The notes beneath the pieces are model-generated. The model was not told where the DNA came from. It searched no databases and worked only from the letters and a program-made list of their open reading frames with translations. From NCBI RefSeq assembly GCF_023806465.1, contig NZ_JAMSLS010000012.1, forward strand, positions 1-35,034: a stretch of DNA of 35,034 nucleotides, written 5' to 3'. Each line of letters opens with the position of its first letter. Within the stretch, counting starts at the first letter, position 1. The position numbers and the translations under genes were made by a program. The DNA comes from Thermomicrobium sp. CFH 73360 (GTDB lineage Bacteria > Chloroflexota > Chloroflexia > Thermomicrobiales > Thermomicrobiaceae). This document shows, piece after piece, positions 1 through 8,803 of the stretch.

Positions 1-1117
1 CAACGAGGAAGGGAATCCGTGGAGCGAGCGCGTTGAGCACCAACCCTGATGCCTCACGAGTGGCGAGCTGCTGTCCGTTGGTGAACGTGGGAAGCGCAGC
101 ATCCCATCCAGAGGGGAGTGTACGGGAAAAGGCAGTGTCCCACTCGGCTGCCAGCTCGGGATAGGCGGCGCGCCAGGCGACGAATATGGCGTTCCATTCG
201 TCCTCGAACTGCTGCCACGTGGGACGAAGGCTGGCAAAGTAGTCCAGGACCTCTTGGGGGACGAAGAATGGGGGCTCCTCTGGCCAACCGAGTGCCTGCT
301 TCGTGCGGCGGACCTCGTCGGGGCCGAGCGGAGCGCCGTGAGCCGCCGCGGTGTCTTGTTTACCGGGGCTGCCATAGGCGATGTGGGTATGACAAATAAT
401 GAGGCTGGGGCGGTCGAGCTCGGCGCGGGCCTCGATGAGTGCCTGATCGACAGCAAGCCGGTCGTGGCCATCGACCTCGAGCACGTGCCAACCGCAAGCG
501 GTGAAGCGGAGGCGGACGTCCTCGGTGAAGGTGAGATCAGTGGAACCATCGATGGAGACCTCGTTGTCGTCATACAGGTAGATGAGTCGACCCAGGCCGA
601 GGTGCCCAGCGAGCGAGGCTGCCTCGTAGCTCACTCCCTCCATCAGGTCGCCATCGCTAACGATGGCGTAGGTATAGTGGTCGACGACCGGGTAGCCGGG
701 TCGGTTGAAGCGCTCGGCAAGCCAGCGTTCCGCGAGGGCCATCCCTACCCCAGCTGCGAACCCCTGGCCGAGTGGGCCAGTAGTGATCTCAACGCCTGGG
801 GTATGGCCATACTCGGGATGGCCGGGTGTGCGGCTGCCCCACTGGCGGAAGTTCTGGAGATCGTCGAGCGTGAGTACGCCGCTCAAGTAGAGAAGAGCGT
901 AGAGGAGCATCGAGCCGTGGCCGGCGGAGAGGACGAAGCGGTCGCGGTTGAGCCAGCGTGGATTCGCGGGGTTGTGCCGCAGGTGCTTTGTCCAGAGGAC
1001 AAAGGCGACATCGGCCATCCCCATCGGCATCCCGGGATGACCGGAACGAGCACGTTCCACGGCATCCATGGCGAGGACACGGATGGCATTCACGCAACGC
1101 TGTTCACGGTCGGGCAT
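1..1117 (-). CDS. tkt: Transketolase, N-terminal part (truncated by the window edge)
   Basis: The gene reads leftward from an ATG at 1117 and is still open at base 1, so about 372 of the usual ~660 residues are visible. Transketolase is a thiamine-diphosphate enzyme of the cytosolic non-oxidative pentose phosphate pathway. It moves two-carbon units between sugar phosphates. Visible family motifs are SGHPGMPMG near residue 25, [10 protein letters not shown] near 64, TTGPLGQG near 112 and the cofactor and metal loop SDGDLMEG near 154, followed about 24 residues later by an Asn. The start is supported by GGAGGTG on the minus strand, 4 nt before the ATG. An upstream reading frame overlaps the start by a few bases but is not convincing as a gene. 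The pyrimidine-binding and C-terminal domains lie outside the window, so completeness cannot be judged. Confidence 0.95.
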   Translation of the reverse strand, partial: MPDREQRCVNAIRVLAMDAVERARSGHPGMPMGMADVAFVLWTKHLRHNPANPRWLNRDRFVLSAGHGSMLLYALLYLSGVLTLDDLQNFRQWGSRTPGHPEYGHTPGVEITTGPLGQGFAAGVGMALAERWLAERFNRPGYPVVDHYTYAIVSDGDLMEGVSYEAASLAGHLGLGRLIYLYDDNEVSIDGSTDLTFTEDVRLRFTACGWHVLEVDGHDRLAVDQALIEARAELDRPSLIICHTHIAYGSPGKQDTAAAHGAPLGPDEVRRTKQALGWPEEPPFFVPQEVLDYFASLRPTWQQFEDEWNAIFVAWRAAYPELAAEWDTAFSRTLPSGWDAALPTFTNGQQLATREASGLVLNALAPRIPFLV

Positions 1118-1406
1118 CGAACACCTCCACCATTCCGCGCAGGGGATATCCGCGCTCCTGTCCCCGCAAGAGGGTACCGCAGACGGGAGTTTCCGCGTAC
1201 CCGCCGGGGCGACCGACTCCCGTCAGCGCGTGGCAGGCGGATTTGCCGTCATCGGCGACGAGCAGCTGCATGGGAGGTGACGGAGGTTCACGAGCGTGAC
1301 CGCACCACGCGTCCTGGTCGGTGGACGCGAGCAGAGGGGAAGGTACAACCTTACAGCAGAGGCAACGCTGTCACCCCTGCGACGCTCAGCGGGGAACAGC
1401 CACCCG

Positions 1407-1985
1407 TCACCGTGGGCGCCAAAAGGTGCGCCAGCCCTGGTTCCGCAGACTGGCCTCAGGTGGTACTTGAGCCAAGACGAGGGCTGCGCTCAGCAGATCA
1501 CCGCCGGCGCCGATCGCGTTGAGCAGGCCGAACACCAGGGCTGGCTCGCGCCAGGCAGGGACCAGCCGACTCAACGCGAGTGTGGCCACAGTGACGGCGA
1601 CGAGCGGGCACAGGGTGACGAGGAGCCAGCGTTCGCGGGTGAGCTCGCCAGTATAGTGCACGTAGGCGAGGAAGGCACGGGGCCACACGCCCAGCACGAG
1701 CTGCGGTGAGGTGAATGAGCCAGGCATGACCAGGGCATGCAGGAACTCGTGCACGGGAATCAAGAGGAGGACGGCAGCGAAGGTCCAGCGATCGCCAGAG
1801 ATGACGAGTTGGCGTGTCGGTTCCAGGAACAGGGCCAGGGCAAGGTATCCGGCTGCGGCCGCCAATCCGAGCGGCAGAGCCAGGGCGATAACGACGGCGA
1901 TGTGGCGCGGCTCACGGAGCGGTCGCCAGGGTGGCTGAGCGTCAAACGTCGGGTCGTGAGGTGGAGGGCCGAGATGAATGCGCAT
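1407..1985 (-). CDS. DUF3267 putative membrane zincin-type metalloprotease
   Basis: The predicted protein has 192 residues. A hydrophobic segment spans about residues 28-55, a second hydrophobic stretch of about 66-90 carries HEFLHAL (79-85), and further hydrophobic stretches lie near 120-145 and 150-175. HExxH-type motifs inside a membrane segment define the DUF3267 family of putative zincin peptidases; His79, Glu80 and His83 would be the zinc and catalytic residues. No substrate is known for the family. The gene points the same way as transketolase but is 289 bases upstream of it, so a shared transcript is uncertain. The family call rests on the motif and topology only. The start is the first ATG and has no strong ribosome-binding site that would fix it. 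Confidence 0.7.
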   Translation of the reverse strand: MRIHLGPPPHDPTFDAQPPWRPLREPRHIAVVIALALPLGLAAAAGYLALALFLEPTRQLVISGDRWTFAAVLLLIPVHEFLHALVMPGSFTSPQLVLGVWPRAFLAYVHYTGELTRERWLLVTLCPLVAVTVATLALSRLVPAWREPALVFGLLNAIGAGGDLLSAALVLAQVPPEASLRNQGWRTFWRPR

Positions 1986-2554
1986 CTGACCTCCCCACGG
2001 TGAAGGCCGTCTGCGTTAGGCCGACGCGATTCTACCAAGTGGCGCGTAGCCGGGCGATCGACCACCCGCGGTGCCGCGGCTTACCCCCTTTCAGCAGGCA
2101 TGGTACCGATCCACCGATCAGGCTGGGGAAGTGCCCCTCGGCGCGGAATCGAGGGTCCGGGGCGACTGGGTGAAGACGCCCCCGGACGCTTCCGCAAGAG
2201 CCCATGCCGGCCCGCTGCAGTCAGAGGACGCGAGCACGACCCCTGAACGGCCGTATCCCTGATGCAACCTCGGAGATGAGAGGCAGCCCCCTCGCACTCG
2301 GCTCAGGCAGGGGCCTTCTCCAGAGTCCAAGATCGGAATGCTGCTCGTTCCTTGCGGAGCAGCAGAGTGTCAAGGTCACCCTGCGAGGCCCCCTGTCGCC
2401 CCAGTTACAGCAGAGGTGACCTCGGGAAAGAGAGGAGAGCCCACCCGGCCACGCGAGTGGCGAACAGTGCACAAGGGCCTGCTCAGGGACGCCCCCACTC
2501 CCGTTCGGGATTCCGCCACAGCACGAGAGGGCAAGGCGAACACGGGACCACCTC
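1986..2554. other. Gene-free stretch between divergent genes
   Basis: About 570 bases lie between the DUF3267 gene (leftward) and the regulator promoter (rightward). Reading frames here are short, overlap on both strands and match nothing I recognise. No tRNA, transposon end or tandem repeat was seen. Its length is more than two divergent promoters need, so it may hold upstream regulatory sites or a decayed gene. Confidence 0.5.
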
Positions 2555-2583
2555 TTGACCCGCAGCACACGTCCCAGTAGACT
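2555..2583 (+). promoter_or_regulatory. Sigma-70-type promoter of the regulator/peptide-transport operon
   Basis: A -35 element TTGACC (2555-2560) and a -10 element TAGACT (2578-2583) are separated by exactly 17 bases, the ideal spacing for a housekeeping sigma factor. Transcription would start near 2590, about 40 bases before the regulator's ATG at 2630. Confidence 0.6.
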
Positions 2584-2586
2584 GTG

Positions 2587-2602
2587 TTCAAGAGTATTTG
2601 AA
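2587..2602. promoter_or_regulatory. Palindromic operator candidate over the transcription start
   Basis: TTCAA (2587-2591) and TTGAA (2598-2602) form a perfect inverted repeat with a 6-base spacer. It begins four bases after the -10 element and covers the expected transcription start. A dimeric winged-helix repressor bound here would block initiation. The likely ligand is the ArsR-like protein encoded immediately downstream, which implies autoregulation. The short arms keep the confidence moderate. Confidence 0.45.
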
Positions 2603-2629
2603 TGCTCGAGACTTCTCGAAAGAGGAACG

Positions 2630-3331
2630 ATGGCCGCACACGAAGCGAACGAGGCGGAGCCCTTCGAGCCAGCCGATGTGCATGTGATTGCCGATCTGGG
2701 GACACTGCGCGCCTGCTTGCACCCGTTGCGGCTCGCGATCCTCGAGTGTCTGCAACGGGAAGCGTTGAACGTCGCCCAGATCGGATATCGGCTCGGACTG
2801 CGATCGACGACACTCTACTACCATGTGCGAGAACTCGAGAAGGCCGGGCTGATCCGGCTGGTGCGGACGGCGATCGAGTCCGGAATCCAGACCAAGTACT
2901 ATCGAGCCGCCGCGCGGTTCTACCGCCTTGCACCAACCCTGCTCCAGCCACAAGATGGGCCAGAACAGCTCGATGCAAGCGTCGACCTTGTGACGACGAC
3001 CCTCGACATGACCGTGGGGGAACTCCAGGCCGCGCTCCTCGAGGGCACGTTCACAGCCCATCCTGAAATAAGCCTCGTCCAGCGGTGGATCACGCGGACC
3101 ACAGCCGAACGGGCACAGCGGTTCAAGCAGCGTCTCCTAGAACTTCTCACAGAATTCCAAGCACTCGAGGACGAGTCGGGGGACATCGTGCTCGAGTTCA
3201 CACCGGTGCTCTTCCCGCGGGCCAGGCGATCGGCACTGTCCGTGCTCGGGCAACGCCGGGCACGACGAGGACGAGCGCGGGGCCAGCGGCGCCCGGACGA
3301 CGGAGCAGAACGGTCTCAAGCGAGCGAGTAG
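2630..3331 (+). CDS. ArsR-like winged helix-turn-helix transcriptional regulator
   Basis: This 233-residue protein has an ArsR-type winged helix-turn-helix at about residues 22-95. The sequence LHPLRLAILECLQ leads into the DNA-binding helices, with a recognition helix around RSTTLYYHVRELEKAGLI and a wing ending near TKYYRA. The remaining ~130 residues form an alpha-helical region of unknown role, longer than in minimal ArsR proteins, and the tail after residue 200 is Arg-rich. No metal-binding cysteine cluster is visible, so the effector is more likely a small organic molecule or peptide than a metal. I chose the ATG at 2630 because AGAGGA precedes it by a few bases; longer in-frame starts at 2555 would lie inside the promoter. 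The ABC substrate-binding gene begins 42 bases downstream, so co-transcription and control of that operon are likely. Confidence 0.85.
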   Translation: MAAHEANEAEPFEPADVHVIADLGTLRACLHPLRLAILECLQREALNVAQIGYRLGLRSTTLYYHVRELEKAGLIRLVRTAIESGIQTKYYRAAARFYRLAPTLLQPQDGPEQLDASVDLVTTTLDMTVGELQAALLEGTFTAHPEISLVQRWITRTTAERAQRFKQRLLELLTEFQALEDESGDIVLEFTPVLFPRARRSALSVLGQRRARRGRARGQRRPDDGAERSQASE

Positions 3332-3373
3332 TGCGGGGACCACTGCGTATTGCGAAGACGAGGAGGAGACGGC

Positions 3374-5128
3374 ATGGCCGAGACATTTCCCACATCCGAT
3401 GGTAGTCTGCGACAGCGACGCCTCACCGTGCGCACCACCCGCCGGCGCATGATCGCCTGGGGTTTGGCAGCAGGAGTGTTGGGCTCGAGCGCTCTCATCG
3501 CGGCGTGTCGAGGTCGTCAACAGCCGACCCCCGAGCCGACGCTTGTCCAGACACCAACGGCAGCAACTCCGGCGGTCACAGCGACCACGCAACCGCCCCA
3601 GGAGGCGAGTGGTCGGATCATCGTCGGGCGGACGGGTGACGCCGATACGCTGGATCCGCACCTCACGGTTTCTTCGCTCTCCTGGCAAGTTTTCACAAAC
3701 ATCTTTGACCCGCTGGTGTCGTGGAACGAGCGGCTCGAGGTCGAGGGCGTACTCGCCAGCGGATGGGAGATCTCTGAGGATGCCCGGGAGTACACCTTCT
3801 CGCTCAGGGATGGGATCCGGTTCCACGATGGCACAGCGTTCACTGCTGATGCGGTGAAGTTCACCTTCGATCGGATCCTCGACCCCCAGACCGGTGCACT
3901 GGCGAGTGCGTGGATCACCGCGTTGGAGAGCGTCGAGGTGATCGATCAGCTGACGGTACGCATGCGTTTGAAGGAGCCGTTCGCGCCGTTCTTAGGCAAT
4001 CTCTGCACGGGATACTTCGGAATCATCTCGCCCACTGCAGTCCAGACGTACGGTGACGAGTTCGGCAAGCATCCGGTCGGGACGGGACCGTGGAAGTTCA
4101 AGGAGTGGCGAGCGGGAGAAGAGATCGTTCTGGAACGCAATCCGGAGTATCGGAACTTCCGATCCTATGTGGAAAACCAAGGCCCGCCGCGCGTCGCTGA
4201 ACTCGTGTTTCGGACGATTCCGGACGAGCAGACACAGATCGCGGCATTCGAGACGGGGGAGATCAACGTGTTGGCCGTCCCACCCTACGCCGTCGCGGAC
4301 TTTGCCGCGAATCCCGAAGTCCAGCTGTTCCGCATCGAGCAGAGCGTCAGCATCGCCTTTCTCGAATTCCACATGGAGCCCCCGCCGGGCGAGTACGGTG
4401 CGATCTTCCGTCCGCCATTCGACGACGTCCGAGTACGCCAAGCGGTGGCGTATGGGATCGACGTGGATCAGATCATCGCCACGATCTTGGAAGGTCTCGC
4501 AGTACGCAATTACGGGCCGCTACCGACCGGTGTGGCCTGCTACGATCCAGCGATCGAGCAGTTCGGGTATCGCTACGATCCGCAGCGGGCGGCTCAGCTG
4601 CTCGACGAGGCTGGCTGGACACTTCCCGCCGGGGGTTCGGTGCGGCAGAAGGACGGGCAGCCTTTGCAGGTGACACTCTGGACGTGGAGCGCCACGACGC
4701 AGGAGAAGATCGCTCAGGTGATTCAGAACCAGCTGAATCAGCTTGGCTTCTCGGTGAAGCTCGAGACACTGGAGCCGGGGAGTCTCTTGGCGAGACTGGG
4801 GACTGCCGACGATACGTCCAACTTCACGCTCATCAGCTGGGGCTGGACGGAACCACACATGCTCTCCATGATGACCTCGACGAATGCTGGCATTGGCCTG
4901 TATCGGCCGGAAGAGTATCGGCGCCTGGTCACTGAGGCGAGTCGCGTCGTAGAGCACGGCGAGCGGTGCCGCCTGTACTTCGAGGCGATGAAGATCATGC
5001 TCCGTGATGCCGCGATGGTGCCCCTGTGGTCGCCGGTTTCCGTCGTTGCGGTCCGGAAGGAGGTACAGGGATTCAAGATCGGGCCGCAGGGGATTTACGT
5101 GTACGAGGACGCGGTCATCAGCGGCTGA
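3374..5128 (+). CDS. Peptide-type ABC transporter substrate-binding lipoprotein (family 5)
   Basis: This 584-residue extracytoplasmic solute-binding protein belongs to the family 5 group (DppA/OppA/NikA-like). The N-terminus has a twin-arginine-like stretch TTRRRM (21-26), a hydrophobic core and a lipobox LIAAC with Cys45, indicating an exported, membrane-anchored lipoprotein. A Thr/Pro-rich linker follows. The mature domain starts near GRIIVGRTGDADTLDPH, the classic opening of these proteins, and contains FSLRDGIRFHDGTAFTADAV-type family sequence near residue 145. The start at 3374 is fixed by AGGAGGAG seven bases upstream; an upstream TTG in frame lacks this. Two permease genes and a serine hydrolase follow. 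The ligand is probably an oligopeptide or dipeptide, but family 5 also includes glutathione, nickel and sugar binders. Confidence 0.92.
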   Translation: MAETFPTSDGSLRQRRLTVRTTRRRMIAWGLAAGVLGSSALIAACRGRQQPTPEPTLVQTPTAATPAVTATTQPPQEASGRIIVGRTGDADTLDPHLTVSSLSWQVFTNIFDPLVSWNERLEVEGVLASGWEISEDAREYTFSLRDGIRFHDGTAFTADAVKFTFDRILDPQTGALASAWITALESVEVIDQLTVRMRLKEPFAPFLGNLCTGYFGIISPTAVQTYGDEFGKHPVGTGPWKFKEWRAGEEIVLERNPEYRNFRSYVENQGPPRVAELVFRTIPDEQTQIAAFETGEINVLAVPPYAVADFAANPEVQLFRIEQSVSIAFLEFHMEPPPGEYGAIFRPPFDDVRVRQAVAYGIDVDQIIATILEGLAVRNYGPLPTGVACYDPAIEQFGYRYDPQRAAQLLDEAGWTLPAGGSVRQKDGQPLQVTLWTWSATTQEKIAQVIQNQLNQLGFSVKLETLEPGSLLARLGTADDTSNFTLISWGWTEPHMLSMMTSTNAGIGLYRPEEYRRLVTEASRVVEHGERCRLYFEAMKIMLRDAAMVPLWSPVSVVAVRKEVQGFKIGPQGIYVYEDAVISG

Positions 5129-5194
5129 TCGGCGGAAGGGCGCAAGAGGGCCCCGGCACGCGGTGGACAAGAAGGGGAGCATTCGGGCACAGGG

Positions 5195-6121
5195 ATGCAG
5201 CAGTATCTCGTCAAGCGACTCATCGCAGCCGGCGCAGTGCTCTTCGGCGTGACACTCCTGGTGTTCACGATGGTGCGGCTCGTCCCCGGTGATCCGGTCG
5301 ACATCATGTTCGCGAACCAGCCGCCGCCGACGCCTGAGCAACGAGCAGCGCTGCGGCGGCAACTCGGGCTCGACCTCCCCATCTATCGCCAGTATCTCCA
5401 TTTCCTCAGCCGGGCGCTGCGGGGTGACCTGGGGCGATCGTTCCGCAGTAAACAGCCAGTAACACGTGAGATCCTGACGCGGCTTCCGAACACCCTCAAG
5501 CTGACGGTCGCCAGTCTTACCGTGGCGCTCCTCACAGGAGTGTCCGCTGGCATCCTTGCAGCGGTCTTTCGCGGCTCCTGGATCGACACGGCGACGATGC
5601 TCCTGGCGGTCCTCGGCGTCTCGCTCCCGTCCTTCTGGCTCGGCTTGATGCTGATCTTGCTGTTCGCCGTCCACCTCGGATGGTTTCCGGTCTCCGGTGC
5701 AGCGAGCTGGCGTCACCTCGTGTTGCCCGCGGTGACGCTCGGGGTGCTGACGTCGGGCATCCTGGCACGCTTGATGCGCTCGAGCCTGTTAGACGAACTC
5801 TCCCGGGACTATGTCCGGACCGCCCGGGCCAAAGGGCTGCGTGAGGCGACTATCTTGACGCGGCACGTGCTGCGCAACGCGCTGATCCCTGTGGTCACGA
5901 TCGTTGGGCTCCAGCTCGGGCAGCTCCTCTCCGGGGCAGTCATCATCGAAGCGGTGTTCGCCTATCCAGGGATCGGATTGCTCGCAGTCAATGCATTGCA
6001 GGCGCGTGACTTCCCACTGATCCAAGGGATCGTCCTCTTTGTGGCGGTGGTGTACGTCCTGGTAAACCTCGCGGTCGATCTCCTGTACTGCCTGATCGAC
6101 CCGCGCGTGAGCTATGCCTAG
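5195..6121 (+). CDS. Peptide-type ABC transporter permease, DppB family
   Basis: The 308-residue integral membrane protein begins with QQYLVKRLIAAGAVLFGVTLLVF, the typical first transmembrane helix of DppB/OppB permeases, followed by RLVPGDPVDIM. About six transmembrane segments are predicted. The cytoplasmic coupling loop that docks the ATPase is seen as DYVRTARAKGL near residue 207, and the C-terminus (ALQARDFPLIQG) is characteristic. It would pair with the downstream DppC-type subunit and receive substrate from the lipoprotein encoded just upstream. The gap to the upstream gene is 66 bases. The Shine-Dalgarno sequence is weak (AGGG abutting the ATG at 5195), but the protein start fits the family. 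Confidence 0.93.
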   Translation: MQQYLVKRLIAAGAVLFGVTLLVFTMVRLVPGDPVDIMFANQPPPTPEQRAALRRQLGLDLPIYRQYLHFLSRALRGDLGRSFRSKQPVTREILTRLPNTLKLTVASLTVALLTGVSAGILAAVFRGSWIDTATMLLAVLGVSLPSFWLGLMLILLFAVHLGWFPVSGAASWRHLVLPAVTLGVLTSGILARLMRSSLLDELSRDYVRTARAKGLREATILTRHVLRNALIPVVTIVGLQLGQLLSGAVIIEAVFAYPGIGLLAVNALQARDFPLIQGIVLFVAVVYVLVNLAVDLLYCLIDPRVSYA

Positions 6122-6156
6122 AAGGCGAGGCCCAGTGATCGAGCGAGGCGCCTCTC

Positions 6157-7047
6157 ATGGCTGAGGTCGCGACGGTGGTACGGTCAGGGCCGTTCAGGCA
6201 CTCACGGCCTGGCACGTCCCGCACCTGGCGTGAACTCATGCGGCACCCGAGCGCGGTCGTCGGTGGAAGTATGATCGCGACCCTGCTGTTGGTGGCGCTG
6301 ATCGGGCCGCTCATCGCACCGCACGACCCGCTGGCGATGGATCTGGCGAATCGTTTCCAACAACCGAGCCTCATGCATCCCTTTGGGACGGATGAGTTCG
6401 GACGTGATGTCTTCTCCCGCGTGATCTACGGAGCGCGCATCTCTCTGCAAGTTGGCATCGTCGCAGTCGGCATCGCCGGGACGTTGGGATGCCTCCTTGG
6501 TCTCGTCACGGGCTACCTCGGCGGTTGGCTCGATACCGCGGGGCAGTGGGTGATCGACGTGCTGCTCGCCTTCCCAGGGCTCCTCCTCGCCTTGGCGATC
6601 ACTGCCGTGCTCGGGCCGGGTTTACTGAACGTGATAATCGCGGTCGGCATCGGAGCGCTTCCGACCTATGCGCGGGTGATGCGTGGGCAAGTGCTGGCGT
6701 TGAAGCAGGAAGAATTCATCGTCGCAGCACGGGTCACCGGATGTTCGACAACGCGAATCCTCTTCCGGCACCTCTTTCCGAACACGCTTTCACCGATCAT
6801 CGTGCTCGCTTCCCTCGGCTTTGCCAGCGCGGTCTTGGCAGGAGCAGCGCTCAGCTTCATCGGGATGGGAGCACAGCCACCGACACCGGAGTGGGGTGCG
6901 ATGCTGGCAAGCGGCCGGGAGTACTTGCGCCGACAGTGGTGGATCGCGGCCTTCCCGGGGTTAGCGATTGCCTTCACAGTGCTCGGGTTCAACCTCCTCG
7001 GTGACGGGCTGCGCGATGCACTCGACCCACACCGAGAGGCCGGGTGA
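6157..7047 (+). CDS. Peptide-type ABC transporter permease, DppC family
   Basis: The 296-residue inner-membrane permease has a cytoplasmic N-terminal tail followed by MRHPSAVVGGSMI, the usual start of the first helix in DppC/OppC proteins. It continues with IAPHDPLAMDLANRFQQPSLMHPFGTDEFGRDVFSR, a signature stretch of this subunit (periplasmic loop near residues 50-85). The coupling loop reads EEFIVAARVTG near residue 187, and the C-terminus ends NLLGDGLRDALDPH as in the family. It lies 35 bases after the DppB-type gene. No DppD/DppF ATPase genes follow, so the importer must borrow ATPases encoded elsewhere. The ribosome-binding site before 6157 is weak. Confidence 0.94.
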   Translation: MAEVATVVRSGPFRHSRPGTSRTWRELMRHPSAVVGGSMIATLLLVALIGPLIAPHDPLAMDLANRFQQPSLMHPFGTDEFGRDVFSRVIYGARISLQVGIVAVGIAGTLGCLLGLVTGYLGGWLDTAGQWVIDVLLAFPGLLLALAITAVLGPGLLNVIIAVGIGALPTYARVMRGQVLALKQEEFIVAARVTGCSTTRILFRHLFPNTLSPIIVLASLGFASAVLAGAALSFIGMGAQPPTPEWGAMLASGREYLRRQWWIAAFPGLAIAFTVLGFNLLGDGLRDALDPHREAG

Positions 7048-7105
7048 AGAAGCCGTGCGCAGTGCGTGAGGTAGTAGTGAGGTCATCAAGGGAAGGGTGG
7101 ACACG

Positions 7106-8482
7106 GTGGCCGAAGGACAGTGGATCGAGGAGCTGGGGGCATTCATCGAGCAGCACCTGACCACATGGAACGTCCCGGGGCTCGCAGTGGGCATTTGGGA
7201 TAGGGGCACGACCGCGGAGCGTGCCTTCGGCATCGCGCATGCCGAGACGGGTTGCGTTGTGCGTCCCAATACCCTATTCCAGATCGGTTCGATCACCAAG
7301 GTCTACACCGCCACGGTTGTTATGCAGTTCGTCGAGGAGGGGAAGCTCGAGCTCGACACGCCAGTCATGCGGTATCTCCCAGAACTCCAGCTGGCGGATG
7401 AGGAGGCCCGACAGACGATCACGATGCGGCATCTCTTGACACACACGTCAGGGCTGGAGGGGGATTACTTCGCCGACTGCGGCTGGGGCGATGATGCGCT
7501 TGCCAAGTATGTCGCCAGTCTGCACACCATCCGCCAGTGGACACGGCCGGGGCAACTTTGGAGCTACTGCAATAGCGGGTTCAATCTCGCCGGACGGATC
7601 CTGGAGGTCCTTGCGGACAAGCCGTATGAGCAGCTGGTGAAGGAGCGGATCTTCGAACCGCTGGAGATGCATCATTCGACCTTCTTCGCGCACGAGGCCA
7701 TTACCTTCCCGGTCTCAGTCGGACACTCCTACGACCCGACGACCGGAGCGGGGCCACAGATCGCCCGTCCCTATCCGATCCCGCGAAGTAGCAACCCAGC
7801 GGGCGGAATCATCGCGACGGTTGGCGACCTGCTCCGCTTTGCCGCACTGCATCTCCAAGGTGGACGTGTGGGAGAGCGGCAGCTGCTGAGCTCCACGGCG
7901 GTGGAGGAGATGCAGCGGCCCCAAGTGACGGCAGCGAACTTTGCTGATGCCTACGGGATCGGCTGGGCGCTGCGGACACCAGGAGGGCATCGGCTGGTCG
8001 AGCACGGAGGATCGACCAACGGCTTCCAGGCGCAGCTCTTACTCGTTCCGGAACGGCAGTTCGCAGTTGCGCTCCTGACGAACTCGAGTCGCGGAACAGC
8101 CGCGATCCGCGCGATCGAGGAGTGGCTCTTGCAGCGCGCTTGCGGGATCACCCTCGAGCGACCACCGGTCGTGTCCCTCGAGCAGGCGCAGCTGGCGCGC
8201 GTGACGGGACGCTATCGCCGTCCCGGTGTCGATCAGGTCGTGCGAGTTGAGGGGGACGGTATCGCGATCGAGTCGACGATGCGGCACCCGCTGACGGGGG
8301 AGGAGACGAAGCTTCCGGCGATCCTAGCCAAGCCGATCAGCCCCTGGGAGTTCATCGTGACGGAGGGTGACTACGCAGGGATGCGGATCGACTTCATCAG
8401 TGAGGAGGCGACGCAGCCGGTCTTCCTCCGCTTCGGCGGTCGGCTGGCGGAGCGTGTCAGCGAGGAGGCGCCGGAGCAGTAG
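7106..8482 (+). CDS. Serine beta-lactamase-fold hydrolase (PF00144; peptidase/esterase type)
   Basis: A 458-residue protein of the beta-lactamase/penicillin-binding-protein-like serine hydrolase family (class C-like; D-aminopeptidases, esterases, AmpH-type peptidases). The three active-site motifs are present: SITK (Ser62, Lys65), YCN (154-156) and HGG (300-302) in place of KTG. There is no signal peptide, so it probably acts in the cytoplasm. A C-terminal domain from about residue 350 resembles the lipocalin-like extension common in this group. I chose GTG 7106 because GGAAGG lies nine bases upstream; the in-frame GTG at 7097 abuts that site. Being last in the peptide-importer operon, it probably cleaves imported peptides, perhaps ones containing D-amino acids. 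That substrate is inference; esterase activity is equally possible. Confidence 0.88.
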   Translation: MAEGQWIEELGAFIEQHLTTWNVPGLAVGIWDRGTTAERAFGIAHAETGCVVRPNTLFQIGSITKVYTATVVMQFVEEGKLELDTPVMRYLPELQLADEEARQTITMRHLLTHTSGLEGDYFADCGWGDDALAKYVASLHTIRQWTRPGQLWSYCNSGFNLAGRILEVLADKPYEQLVKERIFEPLEMHHSTFFAHEAITFPVSVGHSYDPTTGAGPQIARPYPIPRSSNPAGGIIATVGDLLRFAALHLQGGRVGERQLLSSTAVEEMQRPQVTAANFADAYGIGWALRTPGGHRLVEHGGSTNGFQAQLLLVPERQFAVALLTNSSRGTAAIRAIEEWLLQRACGITLERPPVVSLEQAQLARVTGRYRRPGVDQVVRVEGDGIAIESTMRHPLTGEETKLPAILAKPISPWEFIVTEGDYAGMRIDFISEEATQPVFLRFGGRLAERVSEEAPEQ

Positions 8483-8803
8483 ATACCTTGCAGTGAGCAC
8501 ACGGCTAGGGTGAGACAAGATCGCAAGAGACTCACCATGGTGGACTGCACGATAGCGGGGATGGCGACCCACAACGCTCCGGGGGCCGGGCTAGGCGTGC
8601 TCCAGTGCTGCAGCATCAACAGGTGCTCGGTGGGGAGAGGTTGGATCAGTGGGCACGCTCCGCTGTGTCGAGGGTGACGGGACGGAGCTGGCCCGACCAC
8701 CGCTGCCGCGACGGTCGGACCGGCGTGTCTTCCCAGACGTATCCAGCAGGACTGACAACCGTCGCGGTGATGATCGGCGGGTCTGGGTGATGTCACGCCG
8801 GCT
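8483..8803. other. Gene-free stretch before the CRISPR relic
   Basis: About 320 bases follow the serine hydrolase stop. Frames are short and on both strands, and no terminator with a T-tract is evident. A possible sixth, heavily decayed CRISPR unit ends near 8759 (GACAAC), but it is too weak to count. Confidence 0.4.

Noticed and set aside
1104-1271. Leftward frame of 55 codons overlapping the transketolase start
   Set aside because: Codon use is acceptable, but there is no Shine-Dalgarno site (the bases before its ATG are pyrimidine-rich) and no recognisable product.
254-1522. Long rightward open frame of 422 codons
   Set aside because: It lies antisense to the transketolase gene, whose motifs are unmistakable, and its translation has no domain; it is a shadow frame in G+C-rich DNA.
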